Part shown: positions 17,720 to 26,010 of the stretch, piece after piece
How the letters are laid out: every line of letters begins with the position of its first letter
How positions within the stretch are numbered: position 1 is the first letter of the stretch
Source: Pseudomonas sp. SORT22
GTDB taxonomy: Bacteria > Pseudomonadota > Gammaproteobacteria > Pseudomonadales > Pseudomonadaceae
Assembly: GCF_018417635.1 (NCBI RefSeq)
Contig: NZ_CP071007.1
Span: 3,100,501 to 3,164,500 of the forward strand
Length of the DNA stretch: 64,000 nt
Direction: 5' to 3'
The notes under the pieces: generated by a model
The model's database searches: none
What the model saw: the letters and a program-made list of their open reading frames with translations, nothing else
Told to the model about the DNA's origin: nothing
Made by a program: the position numbers and the translations under genes

Positions 17720-19336
17720 ATGAAGTTCGAGAAAAACTCCGAGCTCGACCAGGCTAACCTGCGCATCATTGTCGCCTGTATTGCCGTGGTTTATATCAGC
17801 GTGCTGGGCTTTCTGCCCGGGCAGCATTTTGAAACCTACCGGCCGATCGTGATCTACATCATCCTGTTCCTGCTGCTGTCGGTGGTTATACGCCAGGTTA
17901 TCGTGCGCTGGCCGGGGGTGTACCCGGCGCGGCGCATTTTCAGCATGGTCCAGGACTACACCGGTACCTGTTTCGGCCTGGTGGTGGGCGGCGAGGCAGC
18001 GTTGCCGCTGTACGCGGTGATGGTCTGGGTCAACCTGGGCAATGGCATGCGCTTCGGCTCGCGCTACCTGGCGATCGCCACCGCCCTGGCGTTGCTGGCG
18101 CTGCTGTGCGTGTACCAGCTGACGCCGTACTGGCAGGCGCAACCGTTCATGGTGCTGATGCTGATGATCACCAGCACGGTGATACCGATGTACGCGCACC
18201 TGTTGCTTGAACGTACGCGCAAGGCTTCGGAGGAGGCCACCGCCGCCAACCTGGAAAAATCGCGCTTTCTGGCCCAGGCCAGCCACGACCTGCGCCAGCC
18301 CATTCATTCCATCGGCCTGTTCACTGCCTGCCTGCGCGAGGCGCGGCTGGGCGATGAAGAACGCCGGCTGGTCGACAACATCGACCGCTCGTTGCTCAAC
18401 GTCTCGCAGCTGTTTCGCTCGATCCTCGACCTCTACACCCTCGACAACGGCCGCCTGCAGCCGCGCCTGCAGCCTGTGCAACTGGGCGAGTTCCTCCACG
18501 ACCTGCTGCGCCAGAACGCCGAGGCGGCGCGCTGGGCAGGCGTTGAGCTGCGCTTGCGTGCCTGCGCGCACTGGGTGCAGATTGACCCGGCGCTGCTGGC
18601 GACCATGGTCCAGAACGTGCTGTCCAACTGCTTCAAGTACGCGCCGCAGCGCCCGCTGCTGATCGGCGTGCGCAAGCGTGGCGAGGGCCTGGCCATTGTC
18701 ATTTATGACCAGGGCAGCGGCATCGAGGCGCAGGAACTGCCGAAGGTTTTCGAAGAGTTCTACCGCGTGCGCCAGTTGCGCGACAAGGACGTCGAGGGCG
18801 TGGGCCTGGGCCTGTCGATTGTCCGGCGCCTGGGGCAGATGATGGGCATGCAGGTGACGATACGTTCGCGAGTGGGCCATGGCACGGCCGTCAGCCTTGA
18901 AGGTTTGCGCGAAATTTCCGCGCCCAAGCGCCAGGCCTATCGTGAAGACCCGAGCCAGGTCGGCCTGCTGACCGGTTTGAAAGTCTGCCTGGTGGAGGAT
19001 GATCGCAACGTGCTGCTGGCCACCAAGGCCTTGCTCGAGCGCTGGGGCTGTGACGTCCAGGCCGAACTGAGCGGCAAGGACCTGGCCAGCGACTGCGACA
19101 TCATCGTCGCCGACTATGACCTGGGCAACCACGCCACCGGCATCGAGTGCATCGATGAGCTACGGGCGCAACGGGGCAGGGCGGTGCCGGCGCTGATTCT
19201 TACCGGCCACGAAGTGGAGAAGATCCAGGCGGCCCTGCACGACCGCCAGATCGCGATCCTGTCCAAACCGGTGCGCCCGGCCGAGCTGCGCGCTACCTTG
19301 CGGGCGTTGCGCGAGGCCTCGGCAGCGGCGGTTTAG
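17720..19336 (+). CDS. Membrane-bound hybrid sensor histidine kinase (HK-receiver)
   Basis: 538 residues. The first about 160 contain several hydrophobic helices with short loops, so the signal is probably sensed in or near the membrane. A HisKA domain has H189 in ASHDLRQPIHS. A HATPase domain (NVLSNCFKYAP N-box; GVGLGLSIVRR) follows, and a C-terminal receiver (CLVEDD...VADYDLG; Lys in SKPVRP). The HDLRQP box is typical of hybrid kinases paired with LuxR-type regulators. AAGGA precedes the ATG by 7 nt. Confidence 0.9.
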   Translation: MKFEKNSELDQANLRIIVACIAVVYISVLGFLPGQHFETYRPIVIYIILFLLLSVVIRQVIVRWPGVYPARRIFSMVQDYTGTCFGLVVGGEAALPLYAVMVWVNLGNGMRFGSRYLAIATALALLALLCVYQLTPYWQAQPFMVLMLMITSTVIPMYAHLLLERTRKASEEATAANLEKSRFLAQASHDLRQPIHSIGLFTACLREARLGDEERRLVDNIDRSLLNVSQLFRSILDLYTLDNGRLQPRLQPVQLGEFLHDLLRQNAEAARWAGVELRLRACAHWVQIDPALLATMVQNVLSNCFKYAPQRPLLIGVRKRGEGLAIVIYDQGSGIEAQELPKVFEEFYRVRQLRDKDVEGVGLGLSIVRRLGQMMGMQVTIRSRVGHGTAVSLEGLREISAPKRQAYREDPSQVGLLTGLKVCLVEDDRNVLLATKALLERWGCDVQAELSGKDLASDCDIIVADYDLGNHATGIECIDELRAQRGRAVPALILTGHEVEKIQAALHDRQIAILSKPVRPAELRATLRALREASAAAV

Positions 19337-19343
19337 CCTGGAA

Positions 19344-19661
19344 TCAGTAGCGTTGCAGCGGATTTTGCGGGCGGCCACTGTTCTTGTTGTAGCATTGCGC
19401 GCCCATGCCCATGCCCATCGAGGCGATCCCGATCATCACGCCGCTTGGCAGCTCGCAGTTGTAGTCACCCGATGCGGTGCTGGCGATGTAGTAAGTGGAG
19501 CTGTGGTCGCTGCGCACGTTGGAAATCTTCGTCACCGGCTCGCCGATGGTGGTCTGCGCGGTGGACTTGAGACGGTCTTCGTTGGGTTTCATGGTCTGGC
19601 AACCGGCGACGGCGACCAGCAGGGCGCTGAGCAGGGTGATCTTGCTGAATGCTGATTTCAT
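19344..19661 (-). CDS. Small lipoprotein, hypothetical
   Basis: 105 residues, starting MKSAFSKITLLSALLVAVAGCQ. The lipobox AVAGC predicts lipidation at C20 or so and anchoring in an envelope membrane. The mature part has two further Cys (YNCELP, AQCYN) and a Gly/Met-rich stretch (IASMGMGMGAQ). The start at 19661 was chosen for the signal; the open frame goes further upstream. No known domain recognised. Convergent with the kinase gene, 7 bp apart. Confidence 0.7.
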   Translation of the reverse strand: MKSAFSKITLLSALLVAVAGCQTMKPNEDRLKSTAQTTIGEPVTKISNVRSDHSSTYYIASTASGDYNCELPSGVMIGIASMGMGMGAQCYNKNSGRPQNPLQRY

Positions 19662-19813
19662 GGTGCATCTTCCTTGGTGTTGTTCTGTTTTACCGGCACA
19701 ACGATCCCGCACGCCGCATAGGCGCGGCGTTGGGGAACACTGGGGGTTGCCGGGGAATATAGCGCCAGGGAGGAGGGGGGTCGATTAGCACAAATGGGCT
19801 AATGGCATATTGA

Positions 19814-19819
19814 TATAAT
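19814..19819 (+). promoter_or_regulatory. Possible -10 box (TATAAT) of the DUF2251-like gene
   Basis: A perfect TATAAT lies in an AT-rich patch 33 bp upstream of the ATG at 19852. No good -35 is present at 16-18 bp. The rest of the 190-bp gap holds nothing else recognised. Confidence 0.3.
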
Positions 19820-19851
19820 TTTTTATCTATCGTTGTGACAAGGATATCCGC

Positions 19852-20256
19852 ATGCCCATTTATCTCGCAGCAGAGCAACAGCTGAACGTAGGACACGCCA
19901 CCGTCATCGAGGCACCGGCGCAGGAGGGGCCTTTTGTCGTGGTCTTCGAGGACGATGAAAATACCGCCTATTTCTACGCCCTGGACAGCAGTGCCAGTGA
20001 CAACCCGATCCAGGATGCGCTGCATATCTATAACGTCGAGGATATCTCCGACCGGGAGAAGCCCTCGACAGTGAAGATCGGCTGGTCCATGGACCACAGC
20101 AAGGCGGTGCTGCTGATCAATGAGTATCCCCATGCCGTGTTTGATTTTACCGGCAAGCAGGGTTACTGCCATTCCGGCTTTCCGCCGTCTGTGGGGAAGG
20201 GCTGGTCGCTGCAGGGGCATGAGTGGCAGGAAGACGTACTCAAGCTGTTTGCCTGA
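19852..20256 (+). CDS. DUF2251-like cytoplasmic protein
   Basis: 134 residues, no signal or membrane segment, acidic. The block FVVVFEDDENTAYFYALD resembles the conserved core of DUF2251, whose function is unknown. Assignment is from memory of the family and moderate. AAGGATATCCGC precedes the ATG. It is a monocistronic unit between the lipoprotein and a LysR gene, bounded downstream by a long AT-rich palindrome. GC content is lower than in the neighbours. Confidence 0.6.
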   Translation: MPIYLAAEQQLNVGHATVIEAPAQEGPFVVVFEDDENTAYFYALDSSASDNPIQDALHIYNVEDISDREKPSTVKIGWSMDHSKAVLLINEYPHAVFDFTGKQGYCHSGFPPSVGKGWSLQGHEWQEDVLKLFA

Positions 20257-20265
20257 GGCGTGAAT

Positions 20266-20303
20266 ATATAACTCAACTAAATAGTTATTTAGTTGAGTTA
20301 TAT
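20266..20303. terminator. Perfect 18-bp AT-rich inverted repeat with 2-nt loop
   Basis: Arms ATATAACTCAACTAAATA (20266-20283) and TATTTAGTTGAGTTATAT (20286-20303) are exact complements, separated by GT and followed by TTTT. It lies between two convergent gene ends. It could be a bidirectional terminator, though the stem is unusually AT-rich for this genome, or a protein-binding palindrome. Confidence 0.5.
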
Positions 20304-20347
20304 TTTAAGGCCATAAAAAAGAGCAGGGCAGTAGCGTACTTCCAGGT

Positions 20348-21259
20348 TCACCCTTGTTCAATGGCCGCGTGGGGAAACTCCTCGCGCAACGCCTGGCTCA
20401 ACCACTCGATAAACCATGCGGCATCTTCCGACAACGGCTGTTGCGGTGTCAGCACTTGATAACTTTCAAGTGCAATTTGCGCGTCGGTACAACGCACCAG
20501 CGAGCCGTCTGCCAGTTCATGTTTGACCAGCACTTCGGTGGCCAGGGCAATCCCGTGCCCACGCCGGGCCAGGTTCAAGGCAATGTCGTTGCTCATGTGC
20601 GAGGTATTCGACCTGACCTTGAGCGGTAACTGTTGCGCCGCAAACCAGCTGTTCCACCAGGTGCCGTCGTCGACGTGAATCAGCTCGCAGTTCGGCAAGT
20701 CCTGCACCTGCAGGGCTTTATTCGGCAATTTTGCCAGGTACGTCGGCGAACAGACCGGGAAAACCGGCGGTTTGATCATCCTCAGAAACACCCCTGAATG
20801 CTCGCCCGGCAGGCCAAAACCGATACCCAGGTCAGCCTGACGGGCATCCACTGACGTGAACGAGGCATTGGGTTCAATGGCCAGCTTCAGGCCCGGGCGC
20901 AGGCTGCGCACTGCATCGACATGCGGCGTCAACCAACGCGAAGCGAACGCCGGCACGCACAGAATGCGCAGCCAGCGCTCCTGCTGGCGACTTGCAACCC
21001 GCGAGCCGGCATCGGCCAGAATCTTCAGGGCCTGGGTCGCGGCCCGGTGAAACTCAAGCCCGGCCGCGGTCAGAGTAACGCCGCGGGGCGTACGCTCGAG
21101 CAGTTGCACGCCCAGCCAGTCCTCAAGGTTTTTCACGTGGCGGCCAATGGCCGGCTGGGTCACGTGCAGCGCCCGCGAAGCGGCCACGTAACTGCCCAGG
21201 CGCGCAGCCGCCTCGAAGGCACGAATGGCATTGAGCGGAGGCAGACGGTCGCTGGGCAT
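20348..21259 (-). CDS. LysR-family regulator (GcvA/AmpR-like)
   Basis: 303 residues starting MPSDRLPPLNAIRAFEAAARLGS, the typical GcvA/AmpR-branch N-terminus. The winged HTH follows (AASRALHVTQPAIGRHVKNLEDWLG), then a periplasmic-binding-like effector domain. The ATG at 21259 was chosen because the open frame upstream lacks family character. Divergent from a class C beta-lactamase-fold hydrolase, the same arrangement as ampR-ampC; it probably controls that gene and itself from the 122-bp gap. Confidence 0.88.
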   Translation of the reverse strand: MPSDRLPPLNAIRAFEAAARLGSYVAASRALHVTQPAIGRHVKNLEDWLGVQLLERTPRGVTLTAAGLEFHRAATQALKILADAGSRVASRQQERWLRILCVPAFASRWLTPHVDAVRSLRPGLKLAIEPNASFTSVDARQADLGIGFGLPGEHSGVFLRMIKPPVFPVCSPTYLAKLPNKALQVQDLPNCELIHVDDGTWWNSWFAAQQLPLKVRSNTSHMSNDIALNLARRGHGIALATEVLVKHELADGSLVRCTDAQIALESYQVLTPQQPLSEDAAWFIEWLSQALREEFPHAAIEQG

Positions 21260-21381
21260 GGCGTTCACTGTTGTTAGTTTTTGTAATATCGACCCGGACT
21301 TTATTGTTCTTTTCCCGCCCCGGCAAGTTGATAAGCTCGAAATCGACTGACGCAATTTCACTGGATGTCGAGGAAGTACCG

Positions 21382-22731
21382 ATGTTACGCAGAACAATAA
21401 AAAAACAATCCACCCAGGTTTTTTCGCTGTTGGCATTGAGCATTGCCGCACTGGGCTTGACCCATAGCGGTATCAGCCTGGCTAGCGACCAAGGCGCACA
21501 CTGTGGCGTTCCAGGGCTCAGCGTTTGCCCGCAACCCTTTGATAAAACGCTGCCCGACCCGCACAACATGCTGACCTGGGACCAGGCCACACGGGTAGTG
21601 GGTTTTCGTAATACCTACCGCCTGTACGAAGGCGATGTATTCAGCACCCAGGGCGCCAAACCATCGCCATTAATGCCGGCCAGCAGCCCATTGCCAGCCA
21701 TTGACTATGCAATGAACGGCAAGCACTTCAGCATCGATAACTACATCGCCAACCAGAGCGTCACCGGCCTGTTGATCCTCAAGGAAGGCAAGATTGCCTA
21801 CGAGTACTACGGCAAGGGCAACAGCGAAAACACCCTGTGGACCTCGCGTTCAGTGGCCAAATCGGTGGTCAGCGTGCTGGTGGGCGTGGCGATAAAAGAA
21901 GGCAAGATCAACTCGGTGGACGACAAGATCACCCGGTACATCCCGGAACTCAAAGGCACGGCCTGGCAAGAGGTGACCTTGCACCAGTTGCTGCAGCACA
22001 CCTCGGGCGTGGTCTGGGATGAAAACTACGCGTCAGCGAACTCCGATTTCTCCCACATGACCCAGTGCGAAGCCAAGCCTGCGCCATACGACTGCGTGCT
22101 CAACCTGGTCAAATCGGTGAAACGCAAACCCGGGGTCAATCCGGGCGAAGTCTGGTCCTACAATACCGGCGGCGCCTGGCTGGTGGGCCGCGTGCTGGAA
22201 AACGCCACCGGCATGACCCTGGCCAAATACCTCGAAAGTCGAATCTGGAGCCGCTACGGCATGCAGCAGGATGGCGTCTGGCATGCCTTGGTCAAAGACA
22301 AAGTCGACATGGGCGGCCACGGCTTCAACGCAGCGTTGCGTGACTGGGGCCGCTTTGGCCAGTTTGTGCTCAGCGGCGGTCAGTTACCATCGGGCGAGAA
22401 GATTCTGCCGGATGACTGGATTGCACGTTCGACACACTGGACGACAGCCAAAGGCTCGGTCACGCCATCGGCACCGAACGGACAGTACGGCTATCAATGG
22501 TGGTACTCGGCGCCGGCGCCTGATGCCAATGCCGAACCCAAGAAAACCGCCACCAGCGAACAAACGTTCTGGGCGCTTGGGATTTACGGCCAGACCATTG
22601 CAATCAACCCGGCGGAGAAACTGGTGATGGTGCAATGGTCGACGTGGCAGAACGCAGAGACACCGAGTTCGCTGTATGACGAGCAGGCGTTGTTTGTGAA
22701 TGCGGTGAGTGAAGCGTTGCACGGCAAGTAA
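21382..22731 (+). CDS. Exported serine hydrolase, class C beta-lactamase fold
   Basis: 449 residues with a signal peptide (cleavage near ISLAS, residue 35). The active-site SxxK is S157-V-A-K160 and the second motif is Y260-N-T (WSYNTGG). A third element is HGFNAALRDWGRFGQ. This pattern fits the EstB/6-aminohexanoate-dimer-hydrolase branch rather than true AmpC, so esterase or amidase activity is more likely than clinically relevant beta-lactam hydrolysis. AGGAAG precedes the ATG at 21382. Confidence 0.85.
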   Translation: MLRRTIKKQSTQVFSLLALSIAALGLTHSGISLASDQGAHCGVPGLSVCPQPFDKTLPDPHNMLTWDQATRVVGFRNTYRLYEGDVFSTQGAKPSPLMPASSPLPAIDYAMNGKHFSIDNYIANQSVTGLLILKEGKIAYEYYGKGNSENTLWTSRSVAKSVVSVLVGVAIKEGKINSVDDKITRYIPELKGTAWQEVTLHQLLQHTSGVVWDENYASANSDFSHMTQCEAKPAPYDCVLNLVKSVKRKPGVNPGEVWSYNTGGAWLVGRVLENATGMTLAKYLESRIWSRYGMQQDGVWHALVKDKVDMGGHGFNAALRDWGRFGQFVLSGGQLPSGEKILPDDWIARSTHWTTAKGSVTPSAPNGQYGYQWWYSAPAPDANAEPKKTATSEQTFWALGIYGQTIAINPAEKLVMVQWSTWQNAETPSSLYDEQALFVNAVSEALHGK

Positions 22732-22747
22732 CGGTGTAAGGCTGAAA

Positions 22748-22789
22748 ACGGGTGGTGCCAGGCTTGAAATCTGTCCTGGCACTGCCCGT
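22748..22789. terminator. Imperfect 15-bp hairpin after the serine hydrolase
   Basis: The arms (22748-22762 and 22775-22789) match at 13 of 15 positions around a 12-nt loop; the inner 8 bp GTGCCAGG/CCTGGCAC are perfect. On the minus strand it is followed by TTTT; on the plus strand there is no T-run. Possible transcription terminator. Confidence 0.4.
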
Positions 22790-22810
22790 GGGCTGCTATA
22801 GATGACTACG

Positions 22811-22826
22811 CATAATGTATATTATG
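22811..22826. promoter_or_regulatory. Short AT-rich dyad (possible operator)
   Basis: CATAATGTATATTATG is a near-palindrome with 6-bp arms CATAAT/ATTATG. It sits between two terminator-like hairpins and is not clearly upstream of any gene, so a regulatory role is weakly supported. Confidence 0.2.
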
Positions 22827-22842
22827 TTAAATCGAGTATTAT

Positions 22843-22871
22843 GAAAGAAAGCCCGGCATCACCGCCGGGCT
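22843..22871 (-). terminator. Rho-independent terminator of chitinase gene
   Basis: The stem AGCCCGGC/GCCGGGCT (22850-22857 and 22864-22871) has a 6-nt loop and, on the minus strand, is followed by TTTCTTTC. It lies 14 bp after the chitinase stop codon. Confidence 0.75.
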
Positions 22872-22884
22872 TCGCATTCTCCCC

Positions 22885-24351
22885 CTAAGCCCGCCTTTTG
22901 ATCGCCACCTTCGCCCACAGCGTAAACGCCTCTGGTGGTGTCCAGCCTGAGTTTGATACGTGCTCTTGCAGGCACACGTAATGATTGCCTTCGTAACTCA
23001 CGCCATCTTCCTTGAAATACCGTTGGTTCAACTGCCACTCGGGGAACTCTGGATCGGTGATGTCTCCGGCCGTTCGAACGATCAGGCTCTTGCTTGGAAG
23101 CGACTGATTCCCCTGAGCGTCTGTTGCGGTGACAAAGTAGCTGTACTGAGTGTTCGCCTTCAGGCCTGAGTCCTTCAGCGTTAACGCTGGTGTATTGCCT
23201 ATCGCAGCCCCATTTCGGTACAGCGTGTAGGTCACGATCGGCCGCGGGCCGCTTGAAGCGCCCCAACTCAAGGTCATGCTGATTTCGGTGACGTCCCTGG
23301 CCGACAGGTTCGCGGGCGCCGTTGGCCGCTCGCCAGGCTGCGATTCGCCGTGAATCAACGGCGCGTAACGATCGTAGAACTCCCAGTTGTAGGCAACATT
23401 GTCCCGGGTAACGCCGTCGTCCCAGTTGATGGACCAGGTCATCAGCCCTTTGATGGCATGGCCAGCAGCGTCGAGACGCTTGAATGCATTGACAACTGCT
23501 GCAGGATCTATCACATAGCCAGTGGCCGCAGCGTCGTTGTTGGCCGGTAAGCCAATGACGAATTTATCTGCGGGGATGGCGATGTAATCCCGCGTACCGG
23601 TCACCAGGCTTTCGGTCAGGTAGTAGAGAAAATCCTCTTTCATTTCATCATTGTTCTGGGCAATCCAGGCACCTTGACCACCGTTGGCCTCCTGTACCCA
23701 GATCCCATCGCCACCCTGGTTGTAGTACTGCGGTGCGATGAAGTCGTAGTAGCCCTCAAGGGCCTGAAGGTAGCCAACGTACTTGCCGCCCACCCTGAGG
23801 TAGGGAAACTCGGGGGCCATGCTGATGATGAAGTGTTTCCCTTCGGCCTTGTAGTGATCCTTCACCAGTTTCAAGGCCGCCGGCAGCACCGTCTTGTTGT
23901 CGGCAAAATCAATCGCGCTTTGCTCCAGGTCGATATCCAGCCCGTCAAAGCCGTAGACTTCAACCAGGCGAATGATTTCATTCGCCAGTGGCTGCTCATC
24001 GCCCTTGTGCAACTCGATATGAGCGTCGGCGCCGCCCAATGAGATCAACACCGCCCTCCCCTGACTGTTGAGCACGCCGACCTGACGGCGAAACTCATCC
24101 TCGGAGAGGTTGTAGGGGCTGAAGGTAGGAATACCTTGGCCTTTCATGAAAGCCACAGCAACAACGTTGTAGTCCTTGGGTACATCCACCAGATTCAGAT
24201 TGGCAAAGTGCCCACCTTGATAACCGTCACTATGGCCGGCTTGCCAGTTATGCCAGAACCCCATGAGGATTTTTTTATTGGCAATGCTAGGCATCAATGA
24301 TGCTGAATCATTTACTTGCGACTTCAGTGATGAAAAATCAATTTTAGACAT
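22885..24351 (-). CDS. chiC: GH18 chitinase with FnIII and chitin-binding (CBM5/12) domains
   Basis: 488 residues. A GH18 barrel spans about 27-335 with the catalytic motif DGLDIDLEQ; E143 is the proton donor. A fibronectin III domain lies at about 342-430, and a C-terminal CBM5/12 module at about 437-484 has the aromatic pattern (W, Y, W). It hydrolyses chitin. There is no classical N-terminal signal peptide (starts MSKIDFSSLKSQVNDS), as noted for Pseudomonas ChiC, which is nonetheless found outside cells. Monocistronic with its own terminator. The symbol is by resemblance. Confidence 0.88.
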   Translation of the reverse strand: MSKIDFSSLKSQVNDSASLMPSIANKKILMGFWHNWQAGHSDGYQGGHFANLNLVDVPKDYNVVAVAFMKGQGIPTFSPYNLSEDEFRRQVGVLNSQGRAVLISLGGADAHIELHKGDEQPLANEIIRLVEVYGFDGLDIDLEQSAIDFADNKTVLPAALKLVKDHYKAEGKHFIISMAPEFPYLRVGGKYVGYLQALEGYYDFIAPQYYNQGGDGIWVQEANGGQGAWIAQNNDEMKEDFLYYLTESLVTGTRDYIAIPADKFVIGLPANNDAAATGYVIDPAAVVNAFKRLDAAGHAIKGLMTWSINWDDGVTRDNVAYNWEFYDRYAPLIHGESQPGERPTAPANLSARDVTEISMTLSWGASSGPRPIVTYTLYRNGAAIGNTPALTLKDSGLKANTQYSYFVTATDAQGNQSLPSKSLIVRTAGDITDPEFPEWQLNQRYFKEDGVSYEGNHYVCLQEHVSNSGWTPPEAFTLWAKVAIKRRA

Positions 24352-24476
24352 TGTTCTATTCCCTCAGAACTGTATTAAGGCCGTACATGGCCCGACCGAT
24401 CTGCTCCCTGAAGGAGCACTCTGAGGCTAGCGCAAGGTCTTGGATTTTCCACCATGGAGCGTCTGGCAGGAGGACG

Positions 24477-25478
24477 TTACTCGATATCGATGACGACCTT
24501 GCCCACAGCCTTGCCCGAACCCTGCAAAACCTGTGCATCTTGGGCTTGGGCCAGGCCAAAACGGTGAGGGTCCATCAGCGGTTTGAGCTTGCCCTCTTCT
24601 GCAAGCCGCGTCGCATGCCGCAGGATTTGCCCATGGTGCGCGCGCCCTTCCCCGCTGAGCATTGGCAAAAGCACGAATATGCCTGACAGCGTCACGCAAC
24701 GCAGTGAGCCAGGGGCCAGGTTATGGGAGGCGAAAGCAAAACAGCTGGCGACATGGCCATAGGCTTTGGCCGCAACCAGGGAGTCGTCCAGGCTCTGTCC
24801 GCCCACGGTGTCGTAAACGATGTCGAAGCCTTTGCCTTCAGTGAAATCCGCAACGTATTGCTCGACGGTTCTGGCGTTGTAATCGATAGGCGTAGCGCCA
24901 AAGGATGCGACGATTGCTTGCTTGCCGGCGGACGCTGTCGCGTACACCTCAGCGCCGTGTGCGGCGGCAATCTGGATTGCTACATGGCCGACTCCGCCAG
25001 CGCCGCCTTGCACCAGCACACGCTGGCCGGCCTGGACACCCGCTCGATCGACCATGCCTTCCCAGGCGGTCAAAAATACCAACGGAAGTGCCGCGGCTTC
25101 GCGCATGCTCAGGTTCTTCGGTTTCAATGCCAGCAGCGCAGCGTCGACCGCAGCATATTCGGCCAGCGAGCCCTGCAGCCCGCGAACGCCGCCGGTGAGC
25201 CCGTAAACCTCATCGCCGACGTTGAAGGCCGTCACCTCAGGCCCGGTTTCAACCACGACGCCTGCAAGGTCGGTACCGAGAATCGCGGGCAACTCCGGCA
25301 TGGCATAGGGGGCAAGCCCCAGACGAATCATGTTGTCGATGGGGTTAACACCGCTGGCAGCAATGCGCACGAGGACTTCGCCCGCCCGTGGCGACGGGCG
25401 CTGTACGGTTTTCTCCACCAATGCTCCGGTCGCGTAGTCGTCTAGCACCAAGGCGCGCATCGTGTGCTGGCTGTTCAT
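24477..25478 (-). CDS. Quinone-oxidoreductase-type MDR family enzyme
   Basis: 333 residues of the medium-chain dehydrogenase/reductase superfamily. The GroES-like half has GVNPIDNMIRLG; the Rossmann half has the NADPH-binding motif QGGAGGVGHVAIQIA. Catalytic-zinc ligands are not evident, so quinone or enone reduction with NADPH is likely. Divergent from an HxlR regulator 109 bp away, which probably controls it. The 125-bp gap to the chitinase start shows nothing recognised. Confidence 0.85.
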   Translation of the reverse strand: MNSQHTMRALVLDDYATGALVEKTVQRPSPRAGEVLVRIAASGVNPIDNMIRLGLAPYAMPELPAILGTDLAGVVVETGPEVTAFNVGDEVYGLTGGVRGLQGSLAEYAAVDAALLALKPKNLSMREAAALPLVFLTAWEGMVDRAGVQAGQRVLVQGGAGGVGHVAIQIAAAHGAEVYATASAGKQAIVASFGATPIDYNARTVEQYVADFTEGKGFDIVYDTVGGQSLDDSLVAAKAYGHVASCFAFASHNLAPGSLRCVTLSGIFVLLPMLSGEGRAHHGQILRHATRLAEEGKLKPLMDPHRFGLAQAQDAQVLQGSGKAVGKVVIDIE

Positions 25479-25509
25479 TCTGATCTCCTTAGAGGTTGTT
25501 TACAGTGGG

Positions 25510-25523
25510 TAATCCAGGGATTA
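25510..25523. promoter_or_regulatory. Palindrome between MDR gene and hxlR-type gene (candidate operator)
   Basis: TAATCC-AG-GGATTA is a perfect 6-2-6 inverted repeat in the divergent promoter gap, the right place for an HxlR dimer to control both genes. Confidence 0.4.
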
Positions 25524-25587
25524 GGGTTAGCTTGAGCCTTTAGGTATCATCTGTCGATTAGGCACTTTTTTGAAACGTAGGCACCCA

Positions 25588-25998
25588 ATGGTAACCATGA
25601 CCACACCCACTGTTCGCGATCCAGGTAATCCCATGGTGGTCTGTGAGCAATGCCCGCCTCGCAGAATTCACGCGCTTTTGGCGCCGAAATGGTCGTCCAT
25701 GGTGATTTATGTGCTGAGTTTCGGCTCGATGCGAACAGGCCAGCTTCAGCGCACGATGCCGGGAATTTCAAAGAAGATGCTTACCCAGACCCTGCGCGAG
25801 CTGGAGAGTGATGGTTTGCTCGCGCGCAAGGTGCACCAGGTGGTGCCGCCCATGGTCGAGTATTCACTGACCGAGGTGGGGCACAGATTTGTCGAGCCGC
25901 TGATGGCGCTCTATGAGTGGGCAGAAGACAACGCCGAGCTTCTGGACGAGATTGAGGCCAATCGGGCGGCTTCCGGCGGCAATTTAGAGGCCAGCTAA
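25588..25998 (+). CDS. HxlR-family transcriptional regulator
   Basis: 136 residues with one winged HTH of the HxlR type (LLAPKWSSMVIYVL ... PGISKKMLTQTLRELESDGLLAR ... VEYSLTEVGHRF). Cysteines in CEQCP before the HTH could serve as redox or electrophile sensors, as in other HxlR proteins next to quinone reductases. Starts at 25588 or 25597 are both possible; a TTG at 25570 is less likely. Confidence 0.85.
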   Translation: MVTMTTPTVRDPGNPMVVCEQCPPRRIHALLAPKWSSMVIYVLSFGSMRTGQLQRTMPGISKKMLTQTLRELESDGLLARKVHQVVPPMVEYSLTEVGHRFVEPLMALYEWAEDNAELLDEIEANRAASGGNLEAS

Positions 25999-26010
25999 AG
26001 CCACACCACC

